From: JAPLST01 sp964397565
GTDB taxonomy: Bacteria; Auribacterota; UBA3054; JAPLST01
NCBI GenBank assembly: GCA_964397565.1
Contig: CAYNJC010000007.1
Location: 1-64,000, forward strand
Direction of reading: 5' to 3'
DNA: 64,000 nucleotides
Shown: piece after piece, positions 16,507 through 25,093 of the stretch
Layout of the letters: each line of letters begins with the position of its first letter
Position numbering within the stretch: the stretch's first letter is position 1
Notes under the pieces: model-generated
Databases searched by the model: none
What the model saw: only the letters and a program-made list of their open reading frames with translations
Told to the model about the DNA's origin: nothing
Translations under genes and position numbers: made by a program

Positions 16507-17871
16507 ATGAACGATTACAAGATTCTGCTCCCGGAACGCGAGCTGCCAAAACAATGGTACAATGTCATTGCTGATCTGCCGGCGCCCTTGCCGCCGCCGC
16601 TGCATCCCGGCACCGGCCAAGTGACCAAGCCGGAGGATCTGCAGGCGATTTTTCCGATGGCACTGATCGAGCAGGAAGTCAGCACCCGGCGCTGGATTGA
16701 CATTCCGGAGGAGATTCTCGACATTCTGCGCTTGTGGCGCCCCTCGCCGCTTTTTCGCGCGCACCGCCTCGAAGTTGCGCTCGGCACACCGGCCAAAATA
16801 TTTTACAAGTATGAAGGGGTTTCGCCGGCCGGCAGTCACAAACCCAATACCGCCATCGCCCAGGCCTATTACAACAAAAAGGCCGGCATCAAACGCCTGG
16901 CGACAGAAACCGGCGCGGGCCAATGGGGCAGTGCCTTGGCCCTCGCCTGCAACTTTTTTGATATCGAGTGCTTGGTCTACATGGTCAAGTGCAGCTATTA
17001 TCAAAAACCGTATCGGCGCACCATGATGCATTGCTGGGGCGCGCACTGCATTCCGTCGCCGAGTGACCGCACCCAATCGGGCCGCGCCGTTCTGGCCGAA
17101 GACCCGGACTGCCCGGGCAGTCTCGGGATCGCGATCAGTGAGGCAGTCGAAGATGCGCTCGCGCGCACCGATACGAATTATGCGCTGGGCAGCGTCTTGA
17201 ATCACGTCATGCTCCATCAAACCGTCATCGGCCTTGAGACCATCAAGCAGTTGCGCACGGCGGGCGCGACGCCGGATGTGCTGATCGGCTGTTGCGGCGG
17301 CGGCAGCAATTTTGCCGGGATGGTCTTTCCGTTTGTGCCGGAAAAAGCGGCCGGAAAAAACATCCGCTTGGTGGCCGTCGAGCCGTCTGCCTGCCCGACC
17401 ATGACCAAGGGACAGTATGCCTATGACTTTGGCGACAAGAGCGGCATGACTCCGTTGTTGAAAATGGACACACTCGGTCACGACTTCATTCCGCCGGGGA
17501 TTCATGCCGGCGGGTTGCGCTATCACGGCATGTCGCCGCTGGTCAGCCTGCTGCATCGCTGCGGCGTGATCGAGGCGACCAACTACAACCAACTAAAGTG
17601 CTTTGAGTCGGCCATCCTGTTCGCGCGCGCCGAAGGCATCATTGTCGCGCCGGAAACGTCGCACGCCGTGGCGTGCGCGGTGGACGAAGCGCTGAAGGCA
17701 AAGGAAGAAGGCGTGCCGCGCACGATTGTCTTTTGCCTTAGCGGCCACGGCCATCTGGACCTGGCTTCGTATGAGAAATATTTTGCCGGCGAACTGACCG
17801 ACTTCGAGTATCCCGTCGAAAAAATCAAGGAATCACTGGCCCATTTGCCGAAGGTCAACGCGCCGGTCTGA
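16507..17871 (+). CDS. trpB: TrpB2-type tryptophan synthase beta subunit
   Basis: A 454-residue pyridoxal-phosphate enzyme of the TrpB2 subgroup, which condenses indole with serine to make tryptophan. The PLP lysine is in SPAGSHKPNTA (about residue 113), the glycine-rich phosphate loop is GCCGGGSNFAG (about 262-272), and the KCSYYQKPYRR insertion is TrpB2-specific. No trpA is adjacent, as often seen for TrpB2, which may rescue free indole or work alone. The frame is open 58 codons upstream, but the ATG at 16507 begins the conserved protein and the promoter lies inside the extension. The downstream neighbour is an unrelated flavoprotein. Confidence 0.92.
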   Translation: MNDYKILLPERELPKQWYNVIADLPAPLPPPLHPGTGQVTKPEDLQAIFPMALIEQEVSTRRWIDIPEEILDILRLWRPSPLFRAHRLEVALGTPAKIFYKYEGVSPAGSHKPNTAIAQAYYNKKAGIKRLATETGAGQWGSALALACNFFDIECLVYMVKCSYYQKPYRRTMMHCWGAHCIPSPSDRTQSGRAVLAEDPDCPGSLGIAISEAVEDALARTDTNYALGSVLNHVMLHQTVIGLETIKQLRTAGATPDVLIGCCGGGSNFAGMVFPFVPEKAAGKNIRLVAVEPSACPTMTKGQYAYDFGDKSGMTPLLKMDTLGHDFIPPGIHAGGLRYHGMSPLVSLLHRCGVIEATNYNQLKCFESAILFARAEGIIVAPETSHAVACAVDEALKAKEEGVPRTIVFCLSGHGHLDLASYEKYFAGELTDFEYPVEKIKESLAHLPKVNAPV

Positions 17872-17914
17872 TCGCCATCCGCCACTCACCAACTGCGAAT
17901 GGGTGTGCAGAGAC

Positions 17915-18009
17915 CCCCACGGCCTTGCGCCGTGGGTGAATGAGATTGATGGAGCCCGCCGCCGCCGTTCTTGCCAATCTCTTCTTCCACCGGCACAAGG
18001 CCGGTGGGG
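17915..18009. repeat. Imperfect long inverted repeat with two nested hairpins
   Basis: The left arm (17915-17948) and right arm (17975-18009) are imperfect reverse complements of about 34 bases. Each arm also forms its own hairpin: CCCACGGC with GCCGTGGG around CTTGC, and CCACCGGC with GCCGGTGG around ACAAG. The loops carry complementary CTTG and CAAG. It lies between trpB and the flavoprotein gene. Confidence 0.75.
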
Positions 18010-18043
18010 AGGTTTGGGGACTAACAAACTGTAGGAGCCCACC

Positions 18044-18610
18044 ATGAAAGTAGTCAGCATTATTGGCAGTCCGCGCAAGAATTCATGCAGCGCGGCGCTG
18101 GCCGCAGCGGTATGCGACGGCGCGCGCGAGCGCGGCGCGAGCATTGAAACGGTGCGCCTGGCGGCGTTGACCTATCATGGCTGCATCGCCTGCATGGCCT
18201 GCAAGCGGACCCATGAGGAATGCGTGGTGCAGGATGGCTTGACGGATGTGCTCGCGGCGGTGCGCGCGTGCGACGTGCTGGTGCTCTCGACGCCGGTCTA
18301 TTTTGGCGAGGTGACGGCCCAGATGAAAGGATTCATTGACCGGACGTTTTCCTTTCTGGTCCCAGACTTTCATGAGAATCCTGGCAAAAGCCGCCTGGCT
18401 GCCGGCAAGAAACTGGTCTTTGTGCAAACGCAAGGGCATCCGGATCAGAGCACCTTCGCGGATATTTTCCCGCGCTATGAATTTTTTCTGAAGTGGCTGG
18501 GCTTTGATCCGATCACGTTATTGCGTGTCTGTGGCCCGGAAGATGCCGGCGAAGTGGTGCAGCGCGCCGAAGTGCGGCAGCGCATCGCCGAGATTGTCGC
18601 CGTACTATAG
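18044..18610 (+). CDS. Iron-sulfur flavoprotein (NADPH-dependent FMN reductase fold)
   Basis: A 188-residue flavodoxin-like protein. The N-terminal VSIIGSPRKNSCSA is the FMN phosphate loop; CIACMACKRTHEEC (about residues 47-60) matches the compact CX2CX2CX4-7C cluster motif of iron-sulfur flavoproteins from anaerobes; TPVYFGEVTAQMKGFIDRTF completes the flavin site. Such proteins transfer electrons or reduce oxygen species and quinones in the cytoplasm. A GGAGCCCACC leader precedes the ATG. The gene is followed by a terminator-like hairpin and a convergent gene. Confidence 0.88.
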   Translation: MKVVSIIGSPRKNSCSAALAAAVCDGARERGASIETVRLAALTYHGCIACMACKRTHEECVVQDGLTDVLAAVRACDVLVLSTPVYFGEVTAQMKGFIDRTFSFLVPDFHENPGKSRLAAGKKLVFVQTQGHPDQSTFADIFPRYEFFLKWLGFDPITLLRVCGPEDAGEVVQRAEVRQRIAEIVAVL

Positions 18611-18611
18611 A

Positions 18612-18636
18612 CGGTTGTTTTCAATCGACATTTTTT
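18612..18636 (+). terminator. Rho-independent terminator-like hairpin
   Basis: CGGTTG and CAATCG pair (one G-U) around TTTT, and a run of six T follows after three bases. It lies directly behind the flavoprotein stop, between convergent genes. Confidence 0.55.
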
Positions 18637-18658
18637 GTTGTTTGTGACGCCGGGCGGT

Positions 18659-20546
18659 CTAGTGTCGCCGCCCGGCGGCGCGGCACCATAGCAGCAGCGC
18701 GGCGCAGGCGGTCAGCAGCGCCGGCTCGGGAATCACCGCGGTGGTTATGGCCCATTGCTTGGGCGGCACGGCCAGGGCCGCGGGCAGCAGCGGCGTCGTC
18801 TCGCTGGCTAGTGAGTAGAAATTCACATAATTCGTCTTGCTGGCCGGATTCCAGGCAACCAGCGTCGCATGGATGCCCTTGACAAACGCGGCGTTGAAGA
18901 CATAGTCGTGATTGGCATCACTTGGCGCAACGGCGTGGCCGATGATCGTCCAGTCGGGCGGCCCGTGCTGTTCGATGGCGTCGAGAAAACTGGCGACGTA
19001 ACTAATGGTCAGCTCGGCCGGGTTGAGCGCGAAGTTGCCGGGATTGCTACCCAAGGTCGGATTGCTGAATCTTTGGTCGCCCGACATGAGCATGATCCAC
19101 GGCGCTTGATAGGAGAAATTGGTGCCGATGGTCTGGGTGGTACAATTGGCAATCGCCATGTTGAGATAGAACTGCAGCGGCGTAACACCGGCGACGAACA
19201 AATTGCTCGAACCGACGTAGGGCACGGTCGCGTCCGGGTAATTGCCCAAGGCCTTCCGTGTACTGCCGCGCATTGGCCAGATGGTAGGCCTGAATGAATG
19301 CGGCCGCATTGGTGCGGTTCGCCGGGTAGTTGCGCTGGGTCGGCACGCTGGCGATGACCAGCCAGGTCTTGGCGGTGGGCGCCAGCGTCAAAAAATGATT
19401 CTGAAAGCCGCTATAGTTGTCGAGTGTAACATTCACCGCGGCGTTGCTGCGATAGTACACGGCCCACGTCGTCCAGTTGTCCTGAAAGCCGTTGGGATTG
19501 GCCTGCTTGTTTGATGGACTACTGTCGGGGAACGGGCAGTTTTGGTTGGCGTAGATCAGGAAGTACATGACGTCGCTGACGCCGGGGACAGGTTGCGGTG
19601 CCGTGCTGCCGAGCGTGCTCGTGCCTGATACGGTGCCGTGCCCGACGGCATCCGCGCTGGCATTGCGCAAGATCAGGTAGGGGATGCCGCGTGCTTCAAT
19701 CCAAGTGAATGGCGCGCCTTGACAGACGCACATCTTGAGATACGTGCCTTGGCCTGGCTGGCCAAAGGCGGTCGTGACATAGGGATCGGCAGGATTCTGA
19801 TAGATGATGTCGGCATCAAAATCACCCATGCGGTCGACCAAGGTGCCCTCGGGACTCCAGGCGGGCAGGACGTCGAGCGGGCCGCCCGGCGGGGTGTTAG
19901 TCATCGGTACCAAGCGCAAATCAGGCAGCAGGGGATTGGCAATAAAACCAAGCGGACTGCATTGCTTCCAGTAGGTTGCATTGGCCGGTGTCATCAGGCT
20001 CAGCACATTGGTGGGCCATTGCGCGGCATTTGCGAGATACGGATACACACCACACAAACTAATGCCGCGGTCAAGAATGGCCTGGGCTTCGTTCTGGGCG
20101 GAGTGGGGTGGCGAGCTGTACGACAAGGAAAACGTCTGCAGGAAGACCGGGTGCTGCACGAAGTTGCCGGGAAACCACCCGCCGCCGATCGGATTGACGC
20201 AGGCGGCGTTGGTCCAGAAGCCGGCGGCGGACTCGGGCCCCGTCGAGGTCCAGAGATCCGGTTCGGCCTTGCCGGTGCCCCACAGCGCCCCACCCAGCCA
20301 TGAATGCGTGCGGTACGGCTGCGCCAGATTCGGCGTGGCGGCAACTGTGGCTGGTGCGGCCAGGCGCGGATAGATCACCGGATTGGGCGTGGTGGTCTGG
20401 AAGAACGTCGCGCCTTGCTGAATGCGCGTGCCCCATGGATCATCGGGCGGCCACGCCGCGCGGCACACCAACTCCGGCATCACGACTAAGACAAGCATTG
20501 TGCATAGTAACACGTACTGCATTGCAGCTGCTCGGCCGGATGTCAT
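18659..20546 (-). pseudogene. Secreted PEP-CTERM protein split by a frameshift (possibly GH81-like)
   Basis: Two overlapping frames together make one secreted protein of about 630 residues. The first begins at 20546 behind AGGAG with a signal peptide (MQYVLLCTMLVLVVMPEL); the second ends at 18659 with a PEP-CTERM tail (VIPEPALLTACAALLLWCRAAGRR). The sense switches frame near 19250, in the HLANARQYT/RKALGNYPD stretch, after which the first frame becomes nonsense-like. Segments such as HSWLGGALWG, FTWIEARGIPYLILRN and TLVAWNP distantly recall GH81 beta-1,3-glucanases, but this is weak. The cause may be a real mutation, a sequencing error or recoding; no slippery heptamer was seen. Confidence 0.7.
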
Positions 20547-20599
20547 GACACGTTCTCCTGCTAGTGGTGAACTGTTATGCTATGGCACAATCCAGAAGC

Positions 20600-21307
20600 C
20601 TATTTCACCATGCCGACAAAGCCCATGAAGGCAATCGCCATCAAGCCGGCGATGACAAAGGCCAGCGGCATGCCGCGCAACGGCTTGGGCACGTCGCACA
20701 AGGCTAGGCGCTCGCGAATGCCGGACATCAGCAACAATGCGACCGTAAAGCCGATGCCACCGCCAAAACCATTGATAATCGCGAACAGGAAACTGTCCGG
20801 TTGCCCATAGCCAAGCTGTTTGCCGCCGATGGTCATGCCCTGAATATTCAGAATGGCGACGGCCAGCACGGCGCAATTGGTCGTGATCAGCGGCAGGTAA
20901 ATGCCGAGTGCCGTGTACAGCGCCGGGCTGACTTTGCGAATGACCATCTCGACAAATTGCACCAGCACGGCAATGACGAGAATGAACGAGAGCGTGTCAA
21001 GAAAGCGCAAGTCGAAGTTTTTGAGCAGGTAGGCCTGCAACGCGGCGGCACCGCCGGTGGCGGGCGCATGGCCGAAGAGTTGGTACAGGACATTGGCCGT
21101 GCTGGGATACAGAAAAAAGTGATAGACAACCCAGGAGGCGGCGCTGGCCATGGTCATCACAAAAATAATGGCGAGCCCCATGCCGGTCGCCGACTTGCTG
21201 TCGTTCGAGACGCCCACGTACGGGCAATTGCCCAGAAACTTCGCGAAGACAAAGTTGTTGACGAAGATGGTCGAGAGCAGGACGAGGAGAATGGTGGCGA
21301 TGGTCAT
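20600..21307 (-). CDS. rnfA: Rnf electron transport complex subunit RnfA
   Basis: A 235-residue inner-membrane protein with six helices. The conserved STIFVNNFVFAKFLGNCPYVGVS (about residues 11-33) and ITTNCAVLAVAI identify RnfA rather than NqrE-only relatives. Rnf couples ferredoxin:NAD oxidoreduction to ion transport. The gene lies downstream of rnfD-rnfG-rnfE but is separated from rnfE by the four-helix-bundle element. Its ATG follows CCGACCACACC, with no Shine-Dalgarno, because the octamer array reaches to within a few bases of the start. rnfB, which usually follows rnfA, is absent here. Confidence 0.93.
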   Translation of the reverse strand: MTIATILLVLLSTIFVNNFVFAKFLGNCPYVGVSNDSKSATGMGLAIIFVMTMASAASWVVYHFFLYPSTANVLYQLFGHAPATGGAAALQAYLLKNFDLRFLDTLSFILVIAVLVQFVEMVIRKVSPALYTALGIYLPLITTNCAVLAVAILNIQGMTIGGKQLGYGQPDSFLFAIINGFGGGIGFTVALLLMSGIRERLALCDVPKPLRGMPLAFVIAGLMAIAFMGFVGMVK

Positions 21308-21314
21308 GGTGTGG

Positions 21315-21376
21315 TCGGTGCGTCGGTTGTCAGTGCGTCGGTGCGTCGGTTATCGGTGCGTCAGTGCGTCGGTGGG
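21315..21376. repeat. Octamer array (TCGGTGCG)n, downstream arm of element 2
   Basis: Eight units of 7-8 bases: TCGGTGCG, TCGGTTG, TCAGTGCG, TCGGTGCG, TCGGTTA, TCGGTGCG, TCAGTGCG, TCGGTGGG. The array covers the 3' end of the four-helix-bundle gene, where it encodes a repetitive TDAPITDAP tail, and ends just before the rnfA start. Its units are inverted relative to those at 21818-21860. Confidence 0.9.
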
Positions 21377-21800
21377 GCGAGTGATGGCAGAAACTGTCAG
21401 CCTGAGCCATCATAGCATGCAGCATTTTTCCAATACTTTGGCATGTTGACAGTAGTTTATCTCGCGTGGCCATATCAATATAACCGCACCTCCACGCGAT
21501 AAGGATCCAATGTTGCGTTTCCAACTGTTCGGCGTCCGCATCAGTGAGTTTCGAGATGAAGTGTGCGATGTAGTTGCGCTTGCCCCATGCTTCCGCGATT
21601 GCAGCGCCAATGGCGCGCGATGAGCGCCTCGTTTGATCGGTAAGTGAATAGACTTCCTCACGGGGAAACTCTCGTGACAGAGTAAACATATCCATGGCGA
21701 ACTCTTGGCTCACTTTGTAGACGTTAAGTTCGCTAAAAGATTGTGCAAGGCGCGTGTGCATTGCCTCCGCATCTTGAATTGTATCTAACAACGGGTTCAT
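21330..21800 (-). CDS. Four-helix-bundle protein (IVP / S23 family) inserted in the rnf operon
   Basis: The 156-residue protein has the family pattern: LNVYKVSQEFAMDMFTLSREFP, then SLTDQTRRSSRAIGAAIAEAWGKR and a third and fourth helix with ADAEQLETQHWILIAWRCGY. It is longer than most members because its last 16 residues are encoded by the downstream octamer array. The frame continues upstream to 21941 inside rnfE, but the ATG at 21800 starts the conserved region just after the upstream array. Biochemical role unknown; the gene and its flanks separate rnfE from rnfA. Confidence 0.88.
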   Translation of the reverse strand: MNPLLDTIQDAEAMHTRLAQSFSELNVYKVSQEFAMDMFTLSREFPREEVYSLTDQTRRSSRAIGAAIAEAWGKRNYIAHFISKLTDADAEQLETQHWILIAWRCGYIDMATRDKLLSTCQSIGKMLHAMMAQADSFCHHSPHRRTDAPITDAPTH

Positions 21801-21817
21801 CAAAGAAGCACCTGCTT

Positions 21818-21860
21818 GCTGATGCACTGACGTACCGATGCACTGATCACCGACGCACCT
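21818..21860. repeat. Octamer array, upstream arm of element 2
   Basis: On the minus strand the units GTGCGTCG, GTGATCA, GTGCATCG, GTACGTCA and GTGCATCA follow directly on the rnfE stop codon. They are inverted relative to 21315-21376. The 23-base core at 21826-21848, which includes GATCAGTGCATCGGT, recurs with one mismatch at 39077-39099 inside the RlmI-like gene. Confidence 0.88.
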
Positions 21861-22440
21861 ATGCCCGCTTGCCCATGTTCTTCCACGCCAGCACGAGGCC
21901 GAGCGTGAGAAATGCGCCGGGCGCCAGCACCATGACGCCAATCGGGCGCCAGCCGGGAAAGACGGTGAAGCCGAAGAATTTATTGGCGCCGAGCACTTCG
22001 CGAATGCCGGCGATGATCACCAGTGCGATCAAGAAACCAATGCCCATGCCCAGGCCGTCCAGCAACGAACGCAGGGGCGTGACTTTTGCAGCAAAGGCTT
22101 CGGCGCGGCCGAGAATGATGCAGTTGACGACGATCAGTTTGATGAACAGGCCGATGGCTTTGCTGATATCAGGAAAATAGGCCGCCAAAACCAGATCCAC
22201 GACCGTGACCAGGAATGCAATGATAATGATGTAGCACGGAATGCGGATCTCGGCGGGAATGACCTTGCGCACCAACGAGATTAGCACATTCGAGAGGGTC
22301 AAGACGAAGATCGTCGAGACCCCCATGCCGATGGCGTTTTGCACGCTATTCGTGACAGCCAGGGCCGGGCATAAGCCGAGCGCCAGCACAAAGACCGGGT
22401 TCTTCTCCCAAAAGCCCTTGGTCAATTCATTGAGCAGCAT
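21859..22440 (-). CDS. rnfE: Rnf electron transport complex subunit RnfE
   Basis: A 193-residue membrane protein of the RnfE/NqrD family with about six helices. The N-terminal GFWEKNPVFVLALGLCPALAVT (about residues 9-30) is diagnostic, and KLIVVNCIILGRAEAFA lies in the fourth helix. It pairs with RnfA in the membrane core of the ferredoxin:NAD oxidoreductase. The gene begins 49 bases after rnfG. Its stop codon is the left border of the octamer array. Confidence 0.94.
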   Translation of the reverse strand: MLLNELTKGFWEKNPVFVLALGLCPALAVTNSVQNAIGMGVSTIFVLTLSNVLISLVRKVIPAEIRIPCYIIIIAFLVTVVDLVLAAYFPDISKAIGLFIKLIVVNCIILGRAEAFAAKVTPLRSLLDGLGMGIGFLIALVIIAGIREVLGANKFFGFTVFPGWRPIGVMVLAPGAFLTLGLVLAWKNMGKRA

Positions 22441-22489
22441 GATGGTACCTTGGTAGAGTAGTCATAGGACCAGTAGCATTGATCGGTGG

Positions 22490-23143
22490 TCACTTGGCAG
22501 TGGCAGCGTGCGAGGCATGCCAGGCGAGAAAGGCAGCCACTGGTTCGCGCACGGCCTTGGTCACGGCTGCGCTGGTAATCGTTGCGCCGGAAATGGCCTC
22601 GATACCAGTTGGCGCTTTTGTCTTTGTGACGACCAGGTCGGTGACGATCTTATTGGCGAATTGCGTTTGGAACGGCGGCAACTGCACGTGTGCGGCTGCC
22701 GGCGCAGCCGGGCGGAACAGGCCGGCAATGGCTTGCCACAGCGACTTCGTGGACGGCACGGCCTCGACTTCGGCGCCAAGGCCCGGCGTTTCGGCCTGGC
22801 TGAGCACTTTAATGCCGCGCAGCATGCCGTTGGTGCCGATCGCGCTGAGCACCCGCACTTGCGACTGATAGCCCTGCACGGCGTAATCCACTTCATAGCC
22901 AATGATCGTGCCGGCCGCGTCAATGGCCTCGTAGTAAACCACCGCCTTGCCATTGAGTGGGAATGTCATTTCCGCGCTGAAGCGGGCGGCATCGGGCATC
23001 AGCAGTTGTTGCCCTTCGGTCAGTGACTTGCGCTGGGCCGCGGCGATTTTATCGCGGGTCAATTCATTGACGACATATAAGCCGACCCCAGCCACGCTGG
23101 AAATGACGAGCAGAACCACGGCATAGTGCAGCATTTTCTTCAT
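22490..23143 (-). CDS. rnfG: Rnf electron transport complex subunit RnfG
   Basis: The 217-residue protein has an N-terminal membrane anchor (about residues 8-26) and a periplasmic FMN-binding domain. ISGATITSAAVTKAV (about residues 179-193) carries the threonine to which FMN is covalently attached by ApbE-type transfer in RnfG. An ETPGLGAEV motif is also present. Its ATG overlaps the rnfD stop by four bases. Confidence 0.93.
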   Translation of the reverse strand: MKKMLHYAVVLLVISSVAGVGLYVVNELTRDKIAAAQRKSLTEGQQLLMPDAARFSAEMTFPLNGKAVVYYEAIDAAGTIIGYEVDYAVQGYQSQVRVLSAIGTNGMLRGIKVLSQAETPGLGAEVEAVPSTKSLWQAIAGLFRPAAPAAAHVQLPPFQTQFANKIVTDLVVTKTKAPTGIEAISGATITSAAVTKAVREPVAAFLAWHASHAATAK

Positions 23144-24114
23144 GGGCGACTCTTGGAAAGATGGGTACCAAAGACACGGCGCGGGAAGGCCCGGTCAAGC
23201 CACGGCACGGTCGTGTTCATAATGAGAATGGCGTACGAAACGCCTTCGGGATAGCCGCCGAATTTGCGGATCAGGAAGGTCAGCAGGCCGCAGCCGACAC
23301 CAAAGACCAGTTGGCCACGCGGCGTGAACGGGCTGGTGACCATGTCGGTGGCCATGAACCATGCCCCGAGCATGACGCCGCCGGCGAGGATGGCGACCAG
23401 CGGATCACCGCCGCCGATGATGCTCGCCAGCGCCAGCGTCGCCAGGTACGTTACGGGAATATACCAGGAAATGATGCCGCGCACGAGCATGAAGATGCCG
23501 CCGGCCAGCAGGAGCGCCGCGGACGTTTCGCCGATACAGCCGCCGATATTGCCGATGAACAGGTCTTTGTAGAGCATGGCTTTGTCGCCGAAGTGCTGCA
23601 CGAGGTAGTCCAGGCCGTGTTCTTTGAACATCATCAGCGGGGTGGCCGTAGTCGTGGCGTCAATCTGTGCGGCGGCACCGACAATCTTCCACGTGGTCAT
23701 ATCCTTTGGGTAGGCTGCCAGCAGAAAGGCGCGGCCGACCAGGGCCGGGTTGAATATGTTGCAGCCCAAGCCGCCGAAGCAGTGCTTGCCGATGGCCATG
23801 CCGGCGATCGTGCCGATGATCGGAATCCACCACGCGATGACCGGCGGAATGTTGCAGGCGACCAGCATGCCCATCACGACCGCGCTGCCGTCACCCAGCG
23901 TGATGCGCTGACGCCGCACGGCTTGGCAGGCGGCCTCGGTGAGGGCGGCGGTGGCGACGCAGATGCCGATCAGGGCTGCGGAATACCAGCCGTAAATGTA
24001 GACGCTATACGCGCAGGCCGGCACGAGCGCGGCCACGACTGACCACATGATGCGCGGCACGGAATCGTTGGCGCGCAGGTGCGGCGAGGATGACGTGGAA
24101 AGGAGACCAGCCAT
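23140..24114 (-). CDS. rnfD: Rnf electron transport complex subunit RnfD
   Basis: A 324-residue inner-membrane subunit with about ten helices. GKHCFGGLGCNIFNPALVGRA is conserved in RnfD/NqrB, and the covalent FMN site appears as FMATDMVTSPFTPRG (about residues 255-269). The start lies three bases after folK on the same strand, so the rnf genes may share a transcript with folK and upstream genes. rnfC, normally directly upstream, is not present in the window. Confidence 0.94.
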   Translation of the reverse strand: MAGLLSTSSSPHLRANDSVPRIMWSVVAALVPACAYSVYIYGWYSAALIGICVATAALTEAACQAVRRQRITLGDGSAVVMGMLVACNIPPVIAWWIPIIGTIAGMAIGKHCFGGLGCNIFNPALVGRAFLLAAYPKDMTTWKIVGAAAQIDATTTATPLMMFKEHGLDYLVQHFGDKAMLYKDLFIGNIGGCIGETSAALLLAGGIFMLVRGIISWYIPVTYLATLALASIIGGGDPLVAILAGGVMLGAWFMATDMVTSPFTPRGQLVFGVGCGLLTFLIRKFGGYPEGVSYAILIMNTTVPWLDRAFPRRVFGTHLSKSRP

Positions 24115-24117
24115 AAC

Positions 24118-24645
24118 TTAGTGCGGGTATGTGGGATTGAGCATGCATGACGGTGCCACCAGGCGCACCATTTCGCGCGATGCGGCAATACACGTGTCGT
24201 AGAGTTGCACAATGGTTTGATGCAGGCGTGGATGGACAAAGCGTGGCGCAAGTTGGCGCAAGGGCGCCAATACGAAGAGACGTTCGTGCAGGCGCGGATG
24301 CGGCAAGGTCAGCGCCGGCGCATCGGCAATCAGCTCGCCAAAAAAAAGCAGATCAAGGTCGAGGGTGCGTGGCGCATTGCGCTGGGTGCGCGTGCGGCCG
24401 GCCTGTTGCTCGATCTGCAGGAGCGTGTCCAACAGCGCCGCCGGCTGCAAATCTGTTTGGCATTCCAGCACGGCATTGTAAAACGCAGATGCGCCGGGCG
24501 GGCAGTCAACCGGCGTCGTTTCAAACACACCGGAGATGGCGGAGGCAGGCGCGCCGGCCTCGTGTAGCGCCGTGACTGCCTGGCGCAAATGCGCGAGCCG
24601 ATCACCCACATTGCTGCCAAGGGCGATGTAGCAGGTCGTGCTCAT
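24118..24645 (-). CDS. folK: 2-amino-4-hydroxy-6-hydroxymethyldihydropteridine pyrophosphokinase
   Basis: A 175-residue cytoplasmic HPPK that transfers pyrophosphate from ATP to 6-hydroxymethyl-7,8-dihydropterin in folate synthesis. YIALGSNVGDR (residues 6-16), FYNAV, GRTRTQRNAPRTLDLDLLFFG (about 87-107) and LPHPRLHERLFVLAPL are the family signatures, including both metal-binding aspartates. No other folate gene is nearby. The start overlaps the ORF6N stop by four bases. Confidence 0.95.
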   Translation of the reverse strand: MSTTCYIALGSNVGDRLAHLRQAVTALHEAGAPASAISGVFETTPVDCPPGASAFYNAVLECQTDLQPAALLDTLLQIEQQAGRTRTQRNAPRTLDLDLLFFGELIADAPALTLPHPRLHERLFVLAPLRQLAPRFVHPRLHQTIVQLYDTCIAASREMVRLVAPSCMLNPTYPH

Positions 24646-25082
24646 TGCGGGCGTTTTTTCCGCGGTGAGCGTGTGGCACGATACGCAACGCGTCCCTCCG
24701 CGGCGTGAAAGCCGATGGCCTTACGCGGCTTGACGGGCGGCAACATCAAGGCGCGCATGATGGCGATATTCACTTGGACGGCGCGTTCAGAGCGCAGCAC
24801 GCTGGAGAGCATGGCGACGCCCTGCTCGGTGAAGCAAAACGGTAAGTACTTGCGGTTCAATACAGTAAAGGTCACAGTTTGTGACCTTTGAATTTGAGAT
24901 TCAGTTGCAGTCAGTTGGAAAACGAAATCGTCAGGAAACCTCTGTGAATTACGTTTCACCGCCTGAAGCAGAGCTTTTGTCGGCACGCCATACAGTGCGG
25001 CGAGGTCGGCATCCAGCAGCACCTTTCGCCCACGGATTAGCAGGATGCGTTGCTCGAGCGCGTCTAACGAAGGGTTGTACAT
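24642..25082 (-). CDS. ORF6N domain protein
   Basis: A 146-residue protein whose first hundred residues match the ORF6N DNA-binding-type domain (QRILLIRGRKVLLDADLAALYGV, LLQAVKRNSQRFPDDFVFQLT, FTEQGVAMLSSVL). These domains come from phages and mobile elements and also occur as chromosomal genes of unknown role. The C-terminal 35 residues are basic (RKAIGF...RSPRKKRPQ) and are not recognised. A much longer frame extends upstream, but that part is antisense-like sequence over the aminotransferase. The gene sits in a metabolic operon, coupled to folK. Confidence 0.82.
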   Translation of the reverse strand: MYNPSLDALEQRILLIRGRKVLLDADLAALYGVPTKALLQAVKRNSQRFPDDFVFQLTATESQIQRSQTVTFTVLNRKYLPFCFTEQGVAMLSSVLRSERAVQVNIAIMRALMLPPVKPRKAIGFHAAEGRVAYRATRSPRKKRPQ

Positions 25083-25093
25083 CGGGCCGCGAC

